The notes: generated from the sequence alone by a model not told the origin. A stretch of DNA of 64,000 nucleotides from an uncultured Oscillospiraceae bacterium (GCA_944387055.1 CALXDL010000063.1:1-64000), one strand, 5' to 3'; shown: positions 8,123 to 16,645, counted from the stretch's first letter. Numbers and translations are program-made.

Positions 8123-9148
8123 TCAGTCGGCAAGGCTGGATATCTCCGCTGTTTTCATCCGCTCACGCGTTTCCTGCGCGAAGTGGCACGCCACGCAGTG
8201 GCCCGGCGCGACCTCGGACATCGCAGGCGCTTCCTGCCGACAGATCTCCTGCGCCATCCAGCAGCGCGGTGCGAACCGGCATCCCGGCTTTGGGTTCACC
8301 GGGCTTGGGACGTCCCCCTTCAGCACGATCCGCGAGACTTTTTTGTCCACATCGACCCGCGGGACTGCGGACAGCAGCGCCAGCGAATATGGATGGCGGG
8401 TATTGGCGAACATCTCGTCTGTCTCTGCGATCTCGACGATCTGGCCTAAGTACATGACGGCGATCCGGCTGGAGATATGCCGTACGACGCTCAGATCGTG
8501 GGAGATGAACAGATAGGAAAGGCCCATCTCCTTTTGGATATCCATCAACAGGTTCACGATCCGCGCCTGGATAGAGACGTCCAGGGAAGATACCGGCTCA
8601 TCACAGACGATGAAATCGGCGTTCAGCGACAGCGCTCTGGCGATCCCGACGATCTGCCGCATGCCGCCGTCGAGCTCATGCGGGAAATGGTCCAACAGGT
8701 TCATGGGGATCTGCACGCGCTCACAGAGTGCCTCGACCGCCTTTGAGATCTCCTCTTTCGTCCCATACCGATGGATTTCATACGCCTCGGATAGGATGCT
8801 GCGGATGGTCTTCCGCGGATTGAGCGAAGAATAGGGGTCCTGGAAGATGATCTGCATCTTCTGGCACAGTGCCAGCGCCTCTTCGCGGTCCGCTTGGAAG
8901 ACGTCTTTCCCGCGATAGAGCAGCTTCCCCTCTGTCCGCGGCAGCAGCCGCATGATGACATTGCCAACCGTGCTCTTGCCGCAGCCGCTCTCGCCGACCA
9001 GGCCAAGGGTCTCGCCGGGATAGATGTCGAAGCTCACATCGTCCACTGCATGCAGCGTCTTGTTCTTGGTGATCTTGAAGTATTTCTTCAAATGCTGTGC
9101 CTGGATCAAGGGCTCGTTGTGATCCACGATCTCAGAGCGCTCCATCAT
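8123..9148 (-). CDS. oligopeptide/dipeptide-type ABC transporter ATPase, OppF/DppF type
   Basis: A 341-residue nucleotide-binding subunit. Walker A is GESGCGKST, Walker B is VCDEPVSSLD, and the C-terminus has the extension typical of Opp/Dpp ATPases with its conserved cysteines. The signature loop reads ELDGGMRQ rather than the usual LSGGQRQ. The start at 9148 gives an ATGA overlap with the preceding ATPase gene and places GGAGG six bases upstream; a longer reading to 9238 lacks this support. It energises the importer made of the four neighbouring genes. Confidence 0.9.
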   Translation of the reverse strand: MMERSEIVDHNEPLIQAQHLKKYFKITKNKTLHAVDDVSFDIYPGETLGLVGESGCGKSTVGNVIMRLLPRTEGKLLYRGKDVFQADREEALALCQKMQIIFQDPYSSLNPRKTIRSILSEAYEIHRYGTKEEISKAVEALCERVQIPMNLLDHFPHELDGGMRQIVGIARALSLNADFIVCDEPVSSLDVSIQARIVNLLMDIQKEMGLSYLFISHDLSVVRHISSRIAVMYLGQIVEIAETDEMFANTRHPYSLALLSAVPRVDVDKKVSRIVLKGDVPSPVNPKPGCRFAPRCWMAQEICRQEAPAMSEVAPGHCVACHFAQETRERMKTAEISSLAD

Positions 9149-10116
9149 ATCCCCTCCTTTGCGCCGAAACATGCCACATAATGGTCGTCGTTGACTCGGA
9201 CCATGGGCGGGATCTCCTCTTTGCACCGCGCCTGGCATCCCTCACAGCGGGGATGGAACCGGCAGCCGTCCGGGAGGTCCTGGGGGTCCGCCACCCGGCC
9301 CGGGATCGCCACCAATCGCTCGCGGGGCCCCTCCAGCTTGGGCAGAGCGTTCAGCAGTCCCGCCGTGTAGGGATGCATCGGATGCTTGAACACCTCTCTG
9401 ACGGTCCCATATTCGATGATCCTCCCCGCATACATGACCGCTACTTTTTGGCAGAGCTCCGAGATGATCCCCAGGTTATGGGTGATCATCAGCAGAGAGG
9501 TATCATACTTGGTCTGCAGCTCTTTCATCAGTTCCAGGATCTGTGCCTGGATCGTCACGTCCAACGCCGTGGTGGGCTCGTCGGCGATCAGCACCTCCGG
9601 GTTGCACGCCAGTCCTGCGGCGATCCCGACGCGCTGGCGCATACCGCCGCTGAACTGATGGGGATAGTCTTTGATCCGGTAGCCCGCGATGCCCACCATC
9701 TCCAGCAGCTCCTTGGCGCGTTCACTGGCCGCTTTGCGGCTCATGCCCTGGTGGACCCGCAGCACCACGGCGATCTGCTCTCCCACCGTGAATACCGGGT
9801 TCAGCGCCGTCAGCGGGTTTTGGAAGATCATGGATATCTTCCCGCCGCGCATCGACTGGAGCTCCTTATCGTTCATGCGGAAAACGGACTTCCCATGATA
9901 CCGGATATCTCCGCTCTTGATGACGGCGGACGCCTCTGGTAGCAAGTTCAGGATAGAGAGCGCCGTCGTCGTCTTGCCCGCTCCGGATTCGCCAACCAGA
10001 CCCAGGGACTCCCCCTTGCTCAACGACAGATCCACACCATTGAGGGCATGTACCGTCGCGCGCTCGGTCTTGTATTCCACGACCAGGTCTTCGATCTCTA
10101 AGATTTTCTCATCCAT
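9145..10116 (-). CDS. oligopeptide/dipeptide-type ABC transporter ATPase, OppD/DppD type
   Basis: A 323-residue ATPase. Walker A is GESGAGKTT, the signature is FSGGMRQRVG, and Walker B is LIADEPTTALD; the C-terminal Opp/Dpp extension carries the cysteine-rich RFHPRCEGCQ region. GGAGG lies seven bases before the ATG at 10116; a TTG at 10134 is an upstream alternative. It forms a heterodimer with the next ATPase. Opp/Dpp-type importers carry oligopeptides, but several close relatives carry oligosaccharides or other solutes, and the enzymes around it argue for a sugar-derived substrate here. Confidence 0.9.
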   Translation of the reverse strand: MDEKILEIEDLVVEYKTERATVHALNGVDLSLSKGESLGLVGESGAGKTTTALSILNLLPEASAVIKSGDIRYHGKSVFRMNDKELQSMRGGKISMIFQNPLTALNPVFTVGEQIAVVLRVHQGMSRKAASERAKELLEMVGIAGYRIKDYPHQFSGGMRQRVGIAAGLACNPEVLIADEPTTALDVTIQAQILELMKELQTKYDTSLLMITHNLGIISELCQKVAVMYAGRIIEYGTVREVFKHPMHPYTAGLLNALPKLEGPRERLVAIPGRVADPQDLPDGCRFHPRCEGCQARCKEEIPPMVRVNDDHYVACFGAKEGI

Positions 10117-10130
10117 CGGTGTCCCTCCAA

Positions 10131-10988
10131 TCAAACGGCCGTGCGCTTCGGATCCAACACATCACGGATCCCGTCGCCAAGGAAGTTGAACGCCAGGGCC
10201 GCGATCATCAGCGCGATGCCGGGAGCGAACACCAGCCACGGCTGGGTGGTCATGTACATACGGCCGGCAGAGATCATATTGCCCCAGGACGGCGTGGGCG
10301 GCTGGATGCCCAGCTGCAAGAAGCTCAATGCAGCCTCGATGATGATGGTCATCCCGATGCGCTGGCTGGCCAGGATGATGATGTGGGTCGTCACATTGGG
10401 GAATATCTGCCGGAACATGATGTGATATCCGCCGGCCCCGAGGACACGAGAGGCTTTCACGAATTCCTGGTTCTTGATGACGCGCACATTGTTCCTGGTG
10501 ACTTTACAGCAGTTCACCCAGCCTGAAAACGTGAGCACCGCGATCAGGTTCACCAAGCTGGTGCCCAAGATCGCCATGATGGCGATCGCCAAGATCAGGT
10601 TGGGGATCGCCAGGAACACTTCGCAGGCGCGCATGATGATCGAATCGACGATCCCGCCGAAATAGCCGGCCAGGATCCCCAGGATCGTGCCCACCACGAC
10701 TTGGAGGACTACCACAATGAAAGCGATCATCAGAGAATAGCGGCCGCCGATCAGGAGGCGGATCAGGACATCCCGCCCCAGCTGGTCCGTGCCGAGGATG
10801 TGGCCATCCAGGCCTTTACTGAAGCCCTCTGGCGGCAGGAACCGCTCTGTCAAGCTGTTCGCCTCTGGATCGAAGTCTATGAGCATCGGCCCGAACACCA
10901 GCAGCACGATGACGACGACTGCTGCGATCGAACCGACTACGAAGAATGGGTTCCTCCGCATCCGATTCAAGATCACTCGTTTATCCAT
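10131..10988 (-). CDS. Opp/Dpp-type ABC transporter permease, DppC type
   Basis: A 285-residue membrane protein with an N-terminal cytoplasmic segment and helix, then a periplasmic-side loop containing HILGTDQLGRDVL, the hallmark of the DppC/OppC family. The permease EAA loop follows (EFVKASRVLGAGG), and it ends in DGIRDVLDPKR, the usual C-terminus. AAGGAGG lies just before the ATG. It pairs with the DppB-type permease encoded 12 bases upstream. Confidence 0.9.
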   Translation of the reverse strand: MDKRVILNRMRRNPFFVVGSIAAVVVIVLLVFGPMLIDFDPEANSLTERFLPPEGFSKGLDGHILGTDQLGRDVLIRLLIGGRYSLMIAFIVVVLQVVVGTILGILAGYFGGIVDSIIMRACEVFLAIPNLILAIAIMAILGTSLVNLIAVLTFSGWVNCCKVTRNNVRVIKNQEFVKASRVLGAGGYHIMFRQIFPNVTTHIIILASQRIGMTIIIEAALSFLQLGIQPPTPSWGNMISAGRMYMTTQPWLVFAPGIALMIAALAFNFLGDGIRDVLDPKRTAV

Positions 10989-11000
10989 GGCAGTTCCTCC

Positions 11001-11921
11001 TTATTCCAAGGAAACTCTGGGGTCGACCAGAGAATTGATGATATCCACGACCAGATTGATCAGCGTGAACAAAGCCGCAGAGACCAGCAGCAGCGACTGC
11101 ACCAGCTGGTAGTCCCGGTTGCCCACGGCCTGGTTGGTCAGCTGGCCGATGCCAGGCCAGGCGAACACGGTCTCGACGACCACCGCTCCGGCCAGATAAG
11201 AACCGATGGACATCCCCACCAGGGTGATGATCGGGATCAGCGCGTTCTTGAACGCGTATTTCCAGTTCACCACCCGTCTGCTGATGCCTTTTGCGTATGT
11301 GGCGGTGATGTAGTCCTCGCTCAATGTGTCGATCATCCCCGAGCGTCCCACACGAGTGATTTCCGCCGCCATGGGATATCCCAGCGTCAATGCCGGCAAG
11401 ATGATGTTGCTGAAACTCTCTGCACCCATAGATGGCAGCCATCCCAGCCAGACGGAGAAGACGAAAACGTTCAGCACGGCCAGCCAAACGGCGGACATCG
11501 AGTTGCCCAGCAGGGCAAAGAACATGGCGAAAAAGTCCACGGGCTTGCCGCGGTTCGAACCCGCGATGATGCCCAGGGGGATGCACAGGCTGCAGCCGAC
11601 CAGGACCGTCCCCATGGTCAGTTTGATGGAATAGGGCAGGCGCTCGGCGATGATATCGGCGACAGGGATCTTATAAGCCGTCGACATGCCCAGATCCCCC
11701 TGGAAGACTCCGATCATATACTGGATATACTGGATGTATAGCGGCTGGTCGAGCCCCAATTCATGTTCCATGGCTTTGATCGCTTCATCAGACGCCCCAT
11801 CGGGAAGCAGCAGTAGAGCGGGGTTCCCGCCCGCCATATGGATGAGGGCAAAGGCGAAGATCGAAACGATGAAGAGGACGAGCAAGGTCTGTAGTAACCT
11901 TTTTCCTATGTACTTCAGCAA
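11001..11921 (-). CDS. Opp/Dpp-type ABC transporter permease, DppB type
   Basis: A 306-residue membrane protein with the DppB/OppB N-terminal amphipathic segment and helix (KYIGKRLLQTLLVLFIVS), the EAA-type cytoplasmic loop around YITATYAKGISRR, and the typical ending DPRVSLE. It starts at TTG 11921, with GGAGG eight bases upstream. It is the first of the four membrane/ATPase genes after the binding protein gene. Confidence 0.9.
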   Translation of the reverse strand: MLKYIGKRLLQTLLVLFIVSIFAFALIHMAGGNPALLLLPDGASDEAIKAMEHELGLDQPLYIQYIQYMIGVFQGDLGMSTAYKIPVADIIAERLPYSIKLTMGTVLVGCSLCIPLGIIAGSNRGKPVDFFAMFFALLGNSMSAVWLAVLNVFVFSVWLGWLPSMGAESFSNIILPALTLGYPMAAEITRVGRSGMIDTLSEDYITATYAKGISRRVVNWKYAFKNALIPIITLVGMSIGSYLAGAVVVETVFAWPGIGQLTNQAVGNRDYQLVQSLLLVSAALFTLINLVVDIINSLVDPRVSLE

Positions 11922-12009
11922 AACATATCCCTCCTTGTAGGAGCGGAGCAGCCAAAAGCTTGGCTGCTCCGCCGCGGCGAATTAGGATCCGCTCGTACTT
12001 CTCGCGAGA

Positions 12010-13644
12010 TCAAAAGCTGGACAGCGCAGCATAGTCAGGGCCACGGAACGTCGTTGCGTCCGGATCATAGTCTACGAACGTGACGTCCAGCATGCCGTCT
12101 TTGTACAGGTCCAGGCCCACCACGCCGTAGTCGATCGCATAGTTGGCATAGGGAGAATACAGCGCAGTATGCGGTGCAGAGACCTCACGCAGCCGCTCGG
12201 CGGCCTTCTTGTAATATTCGGCGCGCTCATCGGCATCGATGGTCTGCAGGCCAGACAGGATGTAATTGTTCAGCTCCTCATCCACGAAATCGGACGAGTG
12301 GGCGTCCTGGACGATCCGCATGTTCATGATGGAACCAGGGTCACCGCCGCCGTGCATGGTGATGACCATGAACACATCATAGTCGCCGGTCGTGCGCATA
12401 TCCAGCAGCGTCGCGTTCTCCACGATGGAGACGGAAGTATTGAAGCCCACTTCGTTCAGCATGCCGGAGATCGCCAACAGCTGCTCTTCTGCCTTGGCAG
12501 TGCTGGTGTTGGAGGAGAGGACGATCTCCTCACCGTTGTAGCTGCTCTTTGCCAGATACTCTTTGGCCAGTTCCGGATCATATTCATAATCCGGCAGGTT
12601 CTCATCATAGCCCAGAACGCCCTTGGGGATCACGGACTTGCAGACGACACCGCCGCCCATGATGCTGTCCAGGATGGACTGGCGGTCGATCGCACACTCG
12701 AACGCCTTGCGGACGTTGATATCAGCGAAGGGGCTGTCCTCTCCGCACTGGAAGCCCATGTAGTAATAAGAGAAGACTTCCACAGGGATGATCTCGATCC
12801 GGTCCTCGCTGCCGTTGTACAGAGCCAGCATGTCGGGGTTGATGCCGCCGGTCGTCAGGTTGGCGTTCAGATCGCCGGACAGATGGCCTGCCACTGCCGT
12901 GGAGCTCTCCAGGACATGGCGGACATACAGCTCTTCATAATAGCTGTCATAGTTGGGGTTCCAGTAGTCCTCGTTCTTGGTATAATGCGCGTACTGTCCA
13001 TCGACCCACTCTTCCAGCTTCCACGGACCAGTGGCCACCAGGTTCTGCTGATAGAACATGTCAGCCCCCTCGGCCTCATAGACGCTCTTGGGGATGATCA
13101 TGGTCTTGGCGAAGGAGAACAGCGCCACGGAATAGGGTCTGGCCAGCGTGATGACGACCGTATGCTCATCCGGCGCCTCGACGGACTGCAGCAGATGATC
13201 CGGGAACAGCTCCACCGCACGGCAGAGAGAATCATATTCGTCGATCAGGCGCTGATAGGTGCAGACCACATCTGCCGACGTCAGCGCTTCCCCATTGTTG
13301 AAGCGCACGTCATCCCGCAGGTGGAACGTCCATACGGTGCCGGTCTCGTCATACTCCCAATCCGTTGCGAGCCACGGATAATAGCCGCCCTCGTTGTCGG
13401 TCTGGATCAGCGGCTCGTAGACGCAGTCCGATACGATGAGGGACCCCTGGTTGTTCGCATTGTGAGGATCCAAGGTGATGCAGTTTTCTGAGATCGCGAT
13501 ATTGACCGTTTTGCTGGGTCCACCTTCGGCCCCCGCAGACGAGCCGCCTTCCTCTCCCTCCGTGGGAGAACCGCTGGAACCGCAACTGGTCAGCATCAAG
13601 ACTGCCATGAGTAGAGACAACGCTGAAAGCATTCGCTTTTTCAT
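12010..13644 (-). CDS. Opp/Dpp-type extracellular solute-binding lipoprotein
   Basis: A 544-residue family 5 solute-binding protein. Residues 1-21 form a lipoprotein signal peptide ending in the lipobox LTSC, followed by a Ser/Gly/Glu-rich linker. The mature part has the family 5 pattern, including ISENCITLDPHNA near the start and a conserved ATDWEYDE segment. It captures the substrate outside the cell and delivers it to the DppBC-type permeases downstream. A CTGTGT/ACACAG palindrome lies 47 bases before its start, so it may be a controlled point inside the operon. Confidence 0.9.
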   Translation of the reverse strand: MKKRMLSALSLLMAVLMLTSCGSSGSPTEGEEGGSSAGAEGGPSKTVNIAISENCITLDPHNANNQGSLIVSDCVYEPLIQTDNEGGYYPWLATDWEYDETGTVWTFHLRDDVRFNNGEALTSADVVCTYQRLIDEYDSLCRAVELFPDHLLQSVEAPDEHTVVITLARPYSVALFSFAKTMIIPKSVYEAEGADMFYQQNLVATGPWKLEEWVDGQYAHYTKNEDYWNPNYDSYYEELYVRHVLESSTAVAGHLSGDLNANLTTGGINPDMLALYNGSEDRIEIIPVEVFSYYYMGFQCGEDSPFADINVRKAFECAIDRQSILDSIMGGGVVCKSVIPKGVLGYDENLPDYEYDPELAKEYLAKSSYNGEEIVLSSNTSTAKAEEQLLAISGMLNEVGFNTSVSIVENATLLDMRTTGDYDVFMVITMHGGGDPGSIMNMRIVQDAHSSDFVDEELNNYILSGLQTIDADERAEYYKKAAERLREVSAPHTALYSPYANYAIDYGVVGLDLYKDGMLDVTFVDYDPDATTFRGPDYAALSSF

Positions 13645-13690
13645 AGGATCCTTCCCCCTTGATCGATATCTTATCTCTTTTTGGACTCAG

Positions 13691-13702
13691 CTGTGTACAC
13701 AG
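13691..13702. promoter_or_regulatory. putative GntR/HutC operator before the binding-protein gene
   Basis: CTGTGTACACAG is a perfect 12-base palindrome whose core GTGTACAC matches the HutC-subfamily pattern GTnTAnAC. It lies between the stop of the dehydratase gene (13721) and the start of the binding-protein gene (13644). The likely ligand is the regulator encoded at 5528-6256. Confidence 0.5.
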
Positions 13703-13720
13703 ATGCCTAAGAGTGGTCCC

Positions 13721-15133
13721 TTACAGCCACAGGCGGTCGAAGGCGTACCAATCGTCCCATTCATCCGTGTCGTGCCAGACCTTGTCCTTGTTCACTACGT
13801 GCAGATGCTCTGCCAGTACCTCGTCGTTCAGGCCCAGGATCCCCAGGCCCGGATCGTCGGGGACGCGGATATGACCGTCCTGGATGATGGGGTTGTCCCG
13901 GGTAATCACGAAATCAGACCAGAACGGATAGTCATTGTGATGGAATTCCTGTGCGAAGAAGTTCTCTGTGGCAGCGGCCACCTGCATGGCCGCCATGGCG
14001 CAGATCGGGGTCTCGTTCATGTGGATCGCCATGGGCACGCCATACTCCTGTGCCAGATCGCCCACTTTCTTCATCTCCAGCAGTCCGCCCACGCTGGCGA
14101 TGTCGGGATGGATGATGGAGACTGCCCGCTTCTCCAGCAGAGGCTTGAAATTCTCCTTCAGATAGATATCCTCGCCGGTGCACAGCGGCGTGCGCACATT
14201 ACGGGAGATCTCCGCCAGCTGGTCGGTCATCATCCAGGGCACCATGTCCTCCAGCCACGCCAGGTTGTACTTTTCCAGCCGGTTGCCCAGGCGGATGCAA
14301 TCGCCTACGCCGATGGGGCCGAAGTGGTCGACTGCGATAGGGATCTCATACCCGACCACATCGCGGACGTCCTTCACATACTGCTCCAGGATATCCAGGC
14401 CCAGCTCCGTGATATGGATGCCGCGGGAAGGACCGGGGATATCGTCCCGCTTCATCAAGTTGTTGCGGCGCGCATATGCCTGCAGCTGCTCCTCCTTGGA
14501 GAGTTTGGGGTCATACGCCGGGACACCGTGGTAGCTGAATGCGCCATGCAGGCTCTCCATGTACTCCTTCAGTTCTCCCGTCGGATAGGTCAGAGCGCCC
14601 TCCACATCACAGAGCAGTTCCGTGATAGACAGGTCCATCTTCATGATGGTATATCCTCTGGTCCGGATGCGCTCTTTCAAGACTTCGCCCATCTTTTTCC
14701 CATCCGGCTTCCCATCGATGTCTGTGTCACAGTAGACGCGGATCTTATCGCGGAACTGGCCGCCCAGCATCTGATACACCGGAACGCCATAGGCCTTGCC
14801 GGCCAGATCCCACAGTGCCATCTCCACACCGCTGACGCCGCCGCCCTGATGGGAATGATATCCGAACTGCTTGATCCGGCGGAACAGCTTGTCCACGTTG
14901 CACGGATTCTCTCCCAGCAGCAGCCGTTTGAGCATCAACGCATATACCCGGCTGCCGCCCTCGCGGACCTGACCATATCCCTCCAAGCCCTGGTTCGTGA
15001 TCAGCTTGATGATGGTGGCGCTGAACGGCGGCTCCAGATCGCAGACTTTCATATCGACGATCTTCAGCTCGGAAGGACAAGAGCTGCGTTTGACGTGCTG
15101 CAATGCTTCCTCGTACAAATGGTTGACTTTCAT
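13721..15133 (-). CDS. enolase-superfamily sugar-acid dehydratase, mandelate racemase subgroup
   Basis: A 470-residue protein of the mandelate racemase/muconate lactonizing subgroup, similar in layout to mannonate and galactonate dehydratases. The N-terminal capping domain is followed by the barrel with metal ligands visible in VDHFG (Asp), WLEDM (Glu) and TGEDI (Glu), and a catalytic-type His in HMNETP. It is longer than the usual 400 residues, with an extra region around residues 190-235 in the barrel. The expected reaction is removal of water from an aldonic acid to give a 2-keto-3-deoxy acid. It is the first gene of the minus-strand operon and is divergent from an RraA-type aldolase that could cleave the product. 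The exact substrate cannot be assigned. Confidence 0.8.
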   Translation of the reverse strand: MKVNHLYEEALQHVKRSSCPSELKIVDMKVCDLEPPFSATIIKLITNQGLEGYGQVREGGSRVYALMLKRLLLGENPCNVDKLFRRIKQFGYHSHQGGGVSGVEMALWDLAGKAYGVPVYQMLGGQFRDKIRVYCDTDIDGKPDGKKMGEVLKERIRTRGYTIMKMDLSITELLCDVEGALTYPTGELKEYMESLHGAFSYHGVPAYDPKLSKEEQLQAYARRNNLMKRDDIPGPSRGIHITELGLDILEQYVKDVRDVVGYEIPIAVDHFGPIGVGDCIRLGNRLEKYNLAWLEDMVPWMMTDQLAEISRNVRTPLCTGEDIYLKENFKPLLEKRAVSIIHPDIASVGGLLEMKKVGDLAQEYGVPMAIHMNETPICAMAAMQVAAATENFFAQEFHHNDYPFWSDFVITRDNPIIQDGHIRVPDDPGLGILGLNDEVLAEHLHVVNKDKVWHDTDEWDDWYAFDRLWL

Positions 15134-15234
15134 GGTCGATGTTCCCTTCTTTCCATAGCGGTCTAACTGATATGTCTGGGCCCCCTTCCCAGACTTCGAT
15201 CCTGTTTAGATGTTCGCACCAATTTAATATAACC

Positions 15235-15273
15235 TGTATATACAAGATATATCTTATATATAAAGATTGTCAA
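15235..15273 (-). promoter_or_regulatory. promoter of the dehydratase-transporter operon with a HutC-type operator
   Basis: On the minus strand TTGACA (15273-15268) is followed 18 bases later by TATCTT (15249-15244), or by ATATCT at 17. The palindrome TGTATATACA (15235-15244), nearly the TreR operator core and a match to GTnTAnAC, overlaps the -10 end and the expected transcription start. Two more perfect palindromes, AAGATATATCTT (15244-15255) and TTATATATAA (15254-15263), fill the spacer. Binding by the GntR regulator here would block transcription. Confidence 0.65.
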
Positions 15274-15366
15274 TACTAACTCATCAATTTCCTGTCGAAC
15301 CATGGATTTTTGTATGAATAGCTAGATTTCGACATATTTTTTCTAATTTCTCACAATTTCTCTTTC

Positions 15367-15395
15367 TTGACAATGCGCAGCCCATGTTTTAAGAT
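15367..15395 (+). promoter_or_regulatory. promoter of the RraA-type aldolase gene
   Basis: TTGACA (15367-15372) and TAAGAT (15390-15395) are 17 bases apart on the plus strand. The predicted start leaves a leader of about 115 bases. The 384-base gap between this gene and the dehydratase gene therefore holds two divergent promoters and no gene. Confidence 0.6.
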
Positions 15396-15517
15396 CGAAT
15401 TGCACCATATCTAACCTGCTATATCATGGCCTTCAATATGTCCCTCTGTGGGAGCGCATGCCCCCTCCGGTCACGACCGCTCCCCTGTGGCCTGGCAGAT
15501 AATATAAGGAGGTTCTT

Positions 15518-16459
15518 ATGAAATTCGACTGTCGTGACGACATCATCCAATTGACCCCCCTTTGGAAGGGAGAACGTTTCCCAAACGGCCGTCCCCGCGT
15601 GCCGGATGATATCCTGCGCCGGATCGCGAATACGACCGTTGAGGAGATGTGGATGCCGCTCTATGTCCGCGGCTATAAATATCAGTTCGAGGGTCGCCTC
15701 AAACGAAGCAATCCGGATATGCCTGTGATGGTGGGCCGGGCAGTCACCGCAGTCTATATGCCCACGCGGCCAGATCTGGCCAATTATCTGTTGGAATACG
15801 CCCATAAAGAAGAAGGCCGCAAGGGCAACTTCAACCAGTGGCCGCTGGAAGACCTCGTTGAAGATGATGTGGTCATCTTGGACATGTATGATAAGGTCCG
15901 AGAGGGCTGCCCGCTGGGCGGGAACCTCTCCACGCTGATATCGAACAAGACGAAGCGGGGCGGAGCCATCGTGTGGGGCGGCGTCCGCGATCTCGACCAG
16001 ATCCAAGGGATCAAGAATGCGCAGTTCTACTATCGGGATACGGATCCTACGCCGTTCTTGGAGAGCATGCTGGTGGGACTGAACGTCCCCTGCCACATCG
16101 GCATGGCTGTGTGCATGCCGGGCGATGTGGTGCTCGGTACGGCTTCCGGCGTCATCTTCATCCCCGCACACTTGGCGGAGACTTGCGTTATCGACGCTGA
16201 AAAATCCCATGCTCGGGATATCTGGGGCTTCCAGCGACTGCACGAAGGGAAGTACACTGCAGCGCAGATCGACTCTGCGTGGGAAGTCGGTATGTGGGAG
16301 GATTTCTATGATTGGTTCCACACTGCTCCGGAAGCGGAGCCCTACCGGCATCTGGATTTCGACAAAGAGCTGGACGATGCCCGTCATGGGATCATCCGCA
16401 CTTTCGAAGATGAGATGAATGAGGGCCAGCGCCTCTCGCAGCCCTCCACTCGCTGGTAA
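15518..16459 (+). CDS. RraA-family aldolase-like protein, long form
   Basis: A 313-residue member of the RraA/HMG-aldolase family. The core has GGNLSTLISNKTKRGG, then GGVRDLDQI, the conserved Arg-Asp pair that binds pyruvate and metal, and GDVVLGTASGVIFIP. Characterised members cleave 4-hydroxy-2-oxo acids to pyruvate and a second carbonyl compound, while RraA itself inhibits RNase E in E. coli. This protein has extra sequence at both ends compared with the usual 160-240 residues. AAGGAGG lies five bases before the ATG. Its divergent pairing with a sugar-acid dehydratase suggests cleavage of the 2-keto-3-deoxy acid product, which is an inference. Confidence 0.75.
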   Translation: MKFDCRDDIIQLTPLWKGERFPNGRPRVPDDILRRIANTTVEEMWMPLYVRGYKYQFEGRLKRSNPDMPVMVGRAVTAVYMPTRPDLANYLLEYAHKEEGRKGNFNQWPLEDLVEDDVVILDMYDKVREGCPLGGNLSTLISNKTKRGGAIVWGGVRDLDQIQGIKNAQFYYRDTDPTPFLESMLVGLNVPCHIGMAVCMPGDVVLGTASGVIFIPAHLAETCVIDAEKSHARDIWGFQRLHEGKYTAAQIDSAWEVGMWEDFYDWFHTAPEAEPYRHLDFDKELDDARHGIIRTFEDEMNEGQRLSQPSTRW

Positions 16460-16474
16460 CACAGGAAAAAGCAG

Positions 16475-16519
16475 CGGCGGCACCATTGGAAGGCTCCATG
16501 GTGCCGCCGTCCTCTATTT
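16475..16519 (+). terminator. terminator hairpin after the aldolase gene
   Basis: CGGCGGCACCAT (16475-16486) pairs with ATGGTGCCGCCG (16498-16509) around an 11-base loop. The following tract is only moderately T-rich (TCCTCTATTTC). Confidence 0.7.
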
Positions 16520-16616
16520 CCCGTGGATGGCAGCCTGTCCATATGTGCTGCCGCGCTGGTCTCTTATACGCTGTGCTGCGGTGTGCTCGTACAAACAGAG
16601 GGCCTCCAATATCTGC

Positions 16617-16645
16617 TATACATCCCCACCTTTTTATGGTATAAT
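16617..16645 (+). promoter_or_regulatory. extended -10 promoter of the cysteine-rich protein gene
   Basis: TATACA (16617-16622) and TATAAT (16640-16645) are 17 bases apart, and the -10 is preceded by TGG, giving an extended -10. The leader to the ATG at 16688 is about 35 bases. Confidence 0.65.

Noticed and set aside
11555..11575. GGTTCGAACCC-like string resembling a tRNA T-arm
   Set aside because: It lies inside the DppB-type permease gene and has no acceptor or anticodon stem around it.
10701..11741. 346-residue plus-strand frame over the permease genes
   Set aside because: Low-complexity His/Gln/Asp-rich translation, antisense to the DppB/DppC permeases.
13475..15166. 563-residue plus-strand frame over the dehydratase gene
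   Set aside because: Antisense to an enolase-superfamily enzyme with complete metal ligands; the translation has no recognisable domain.
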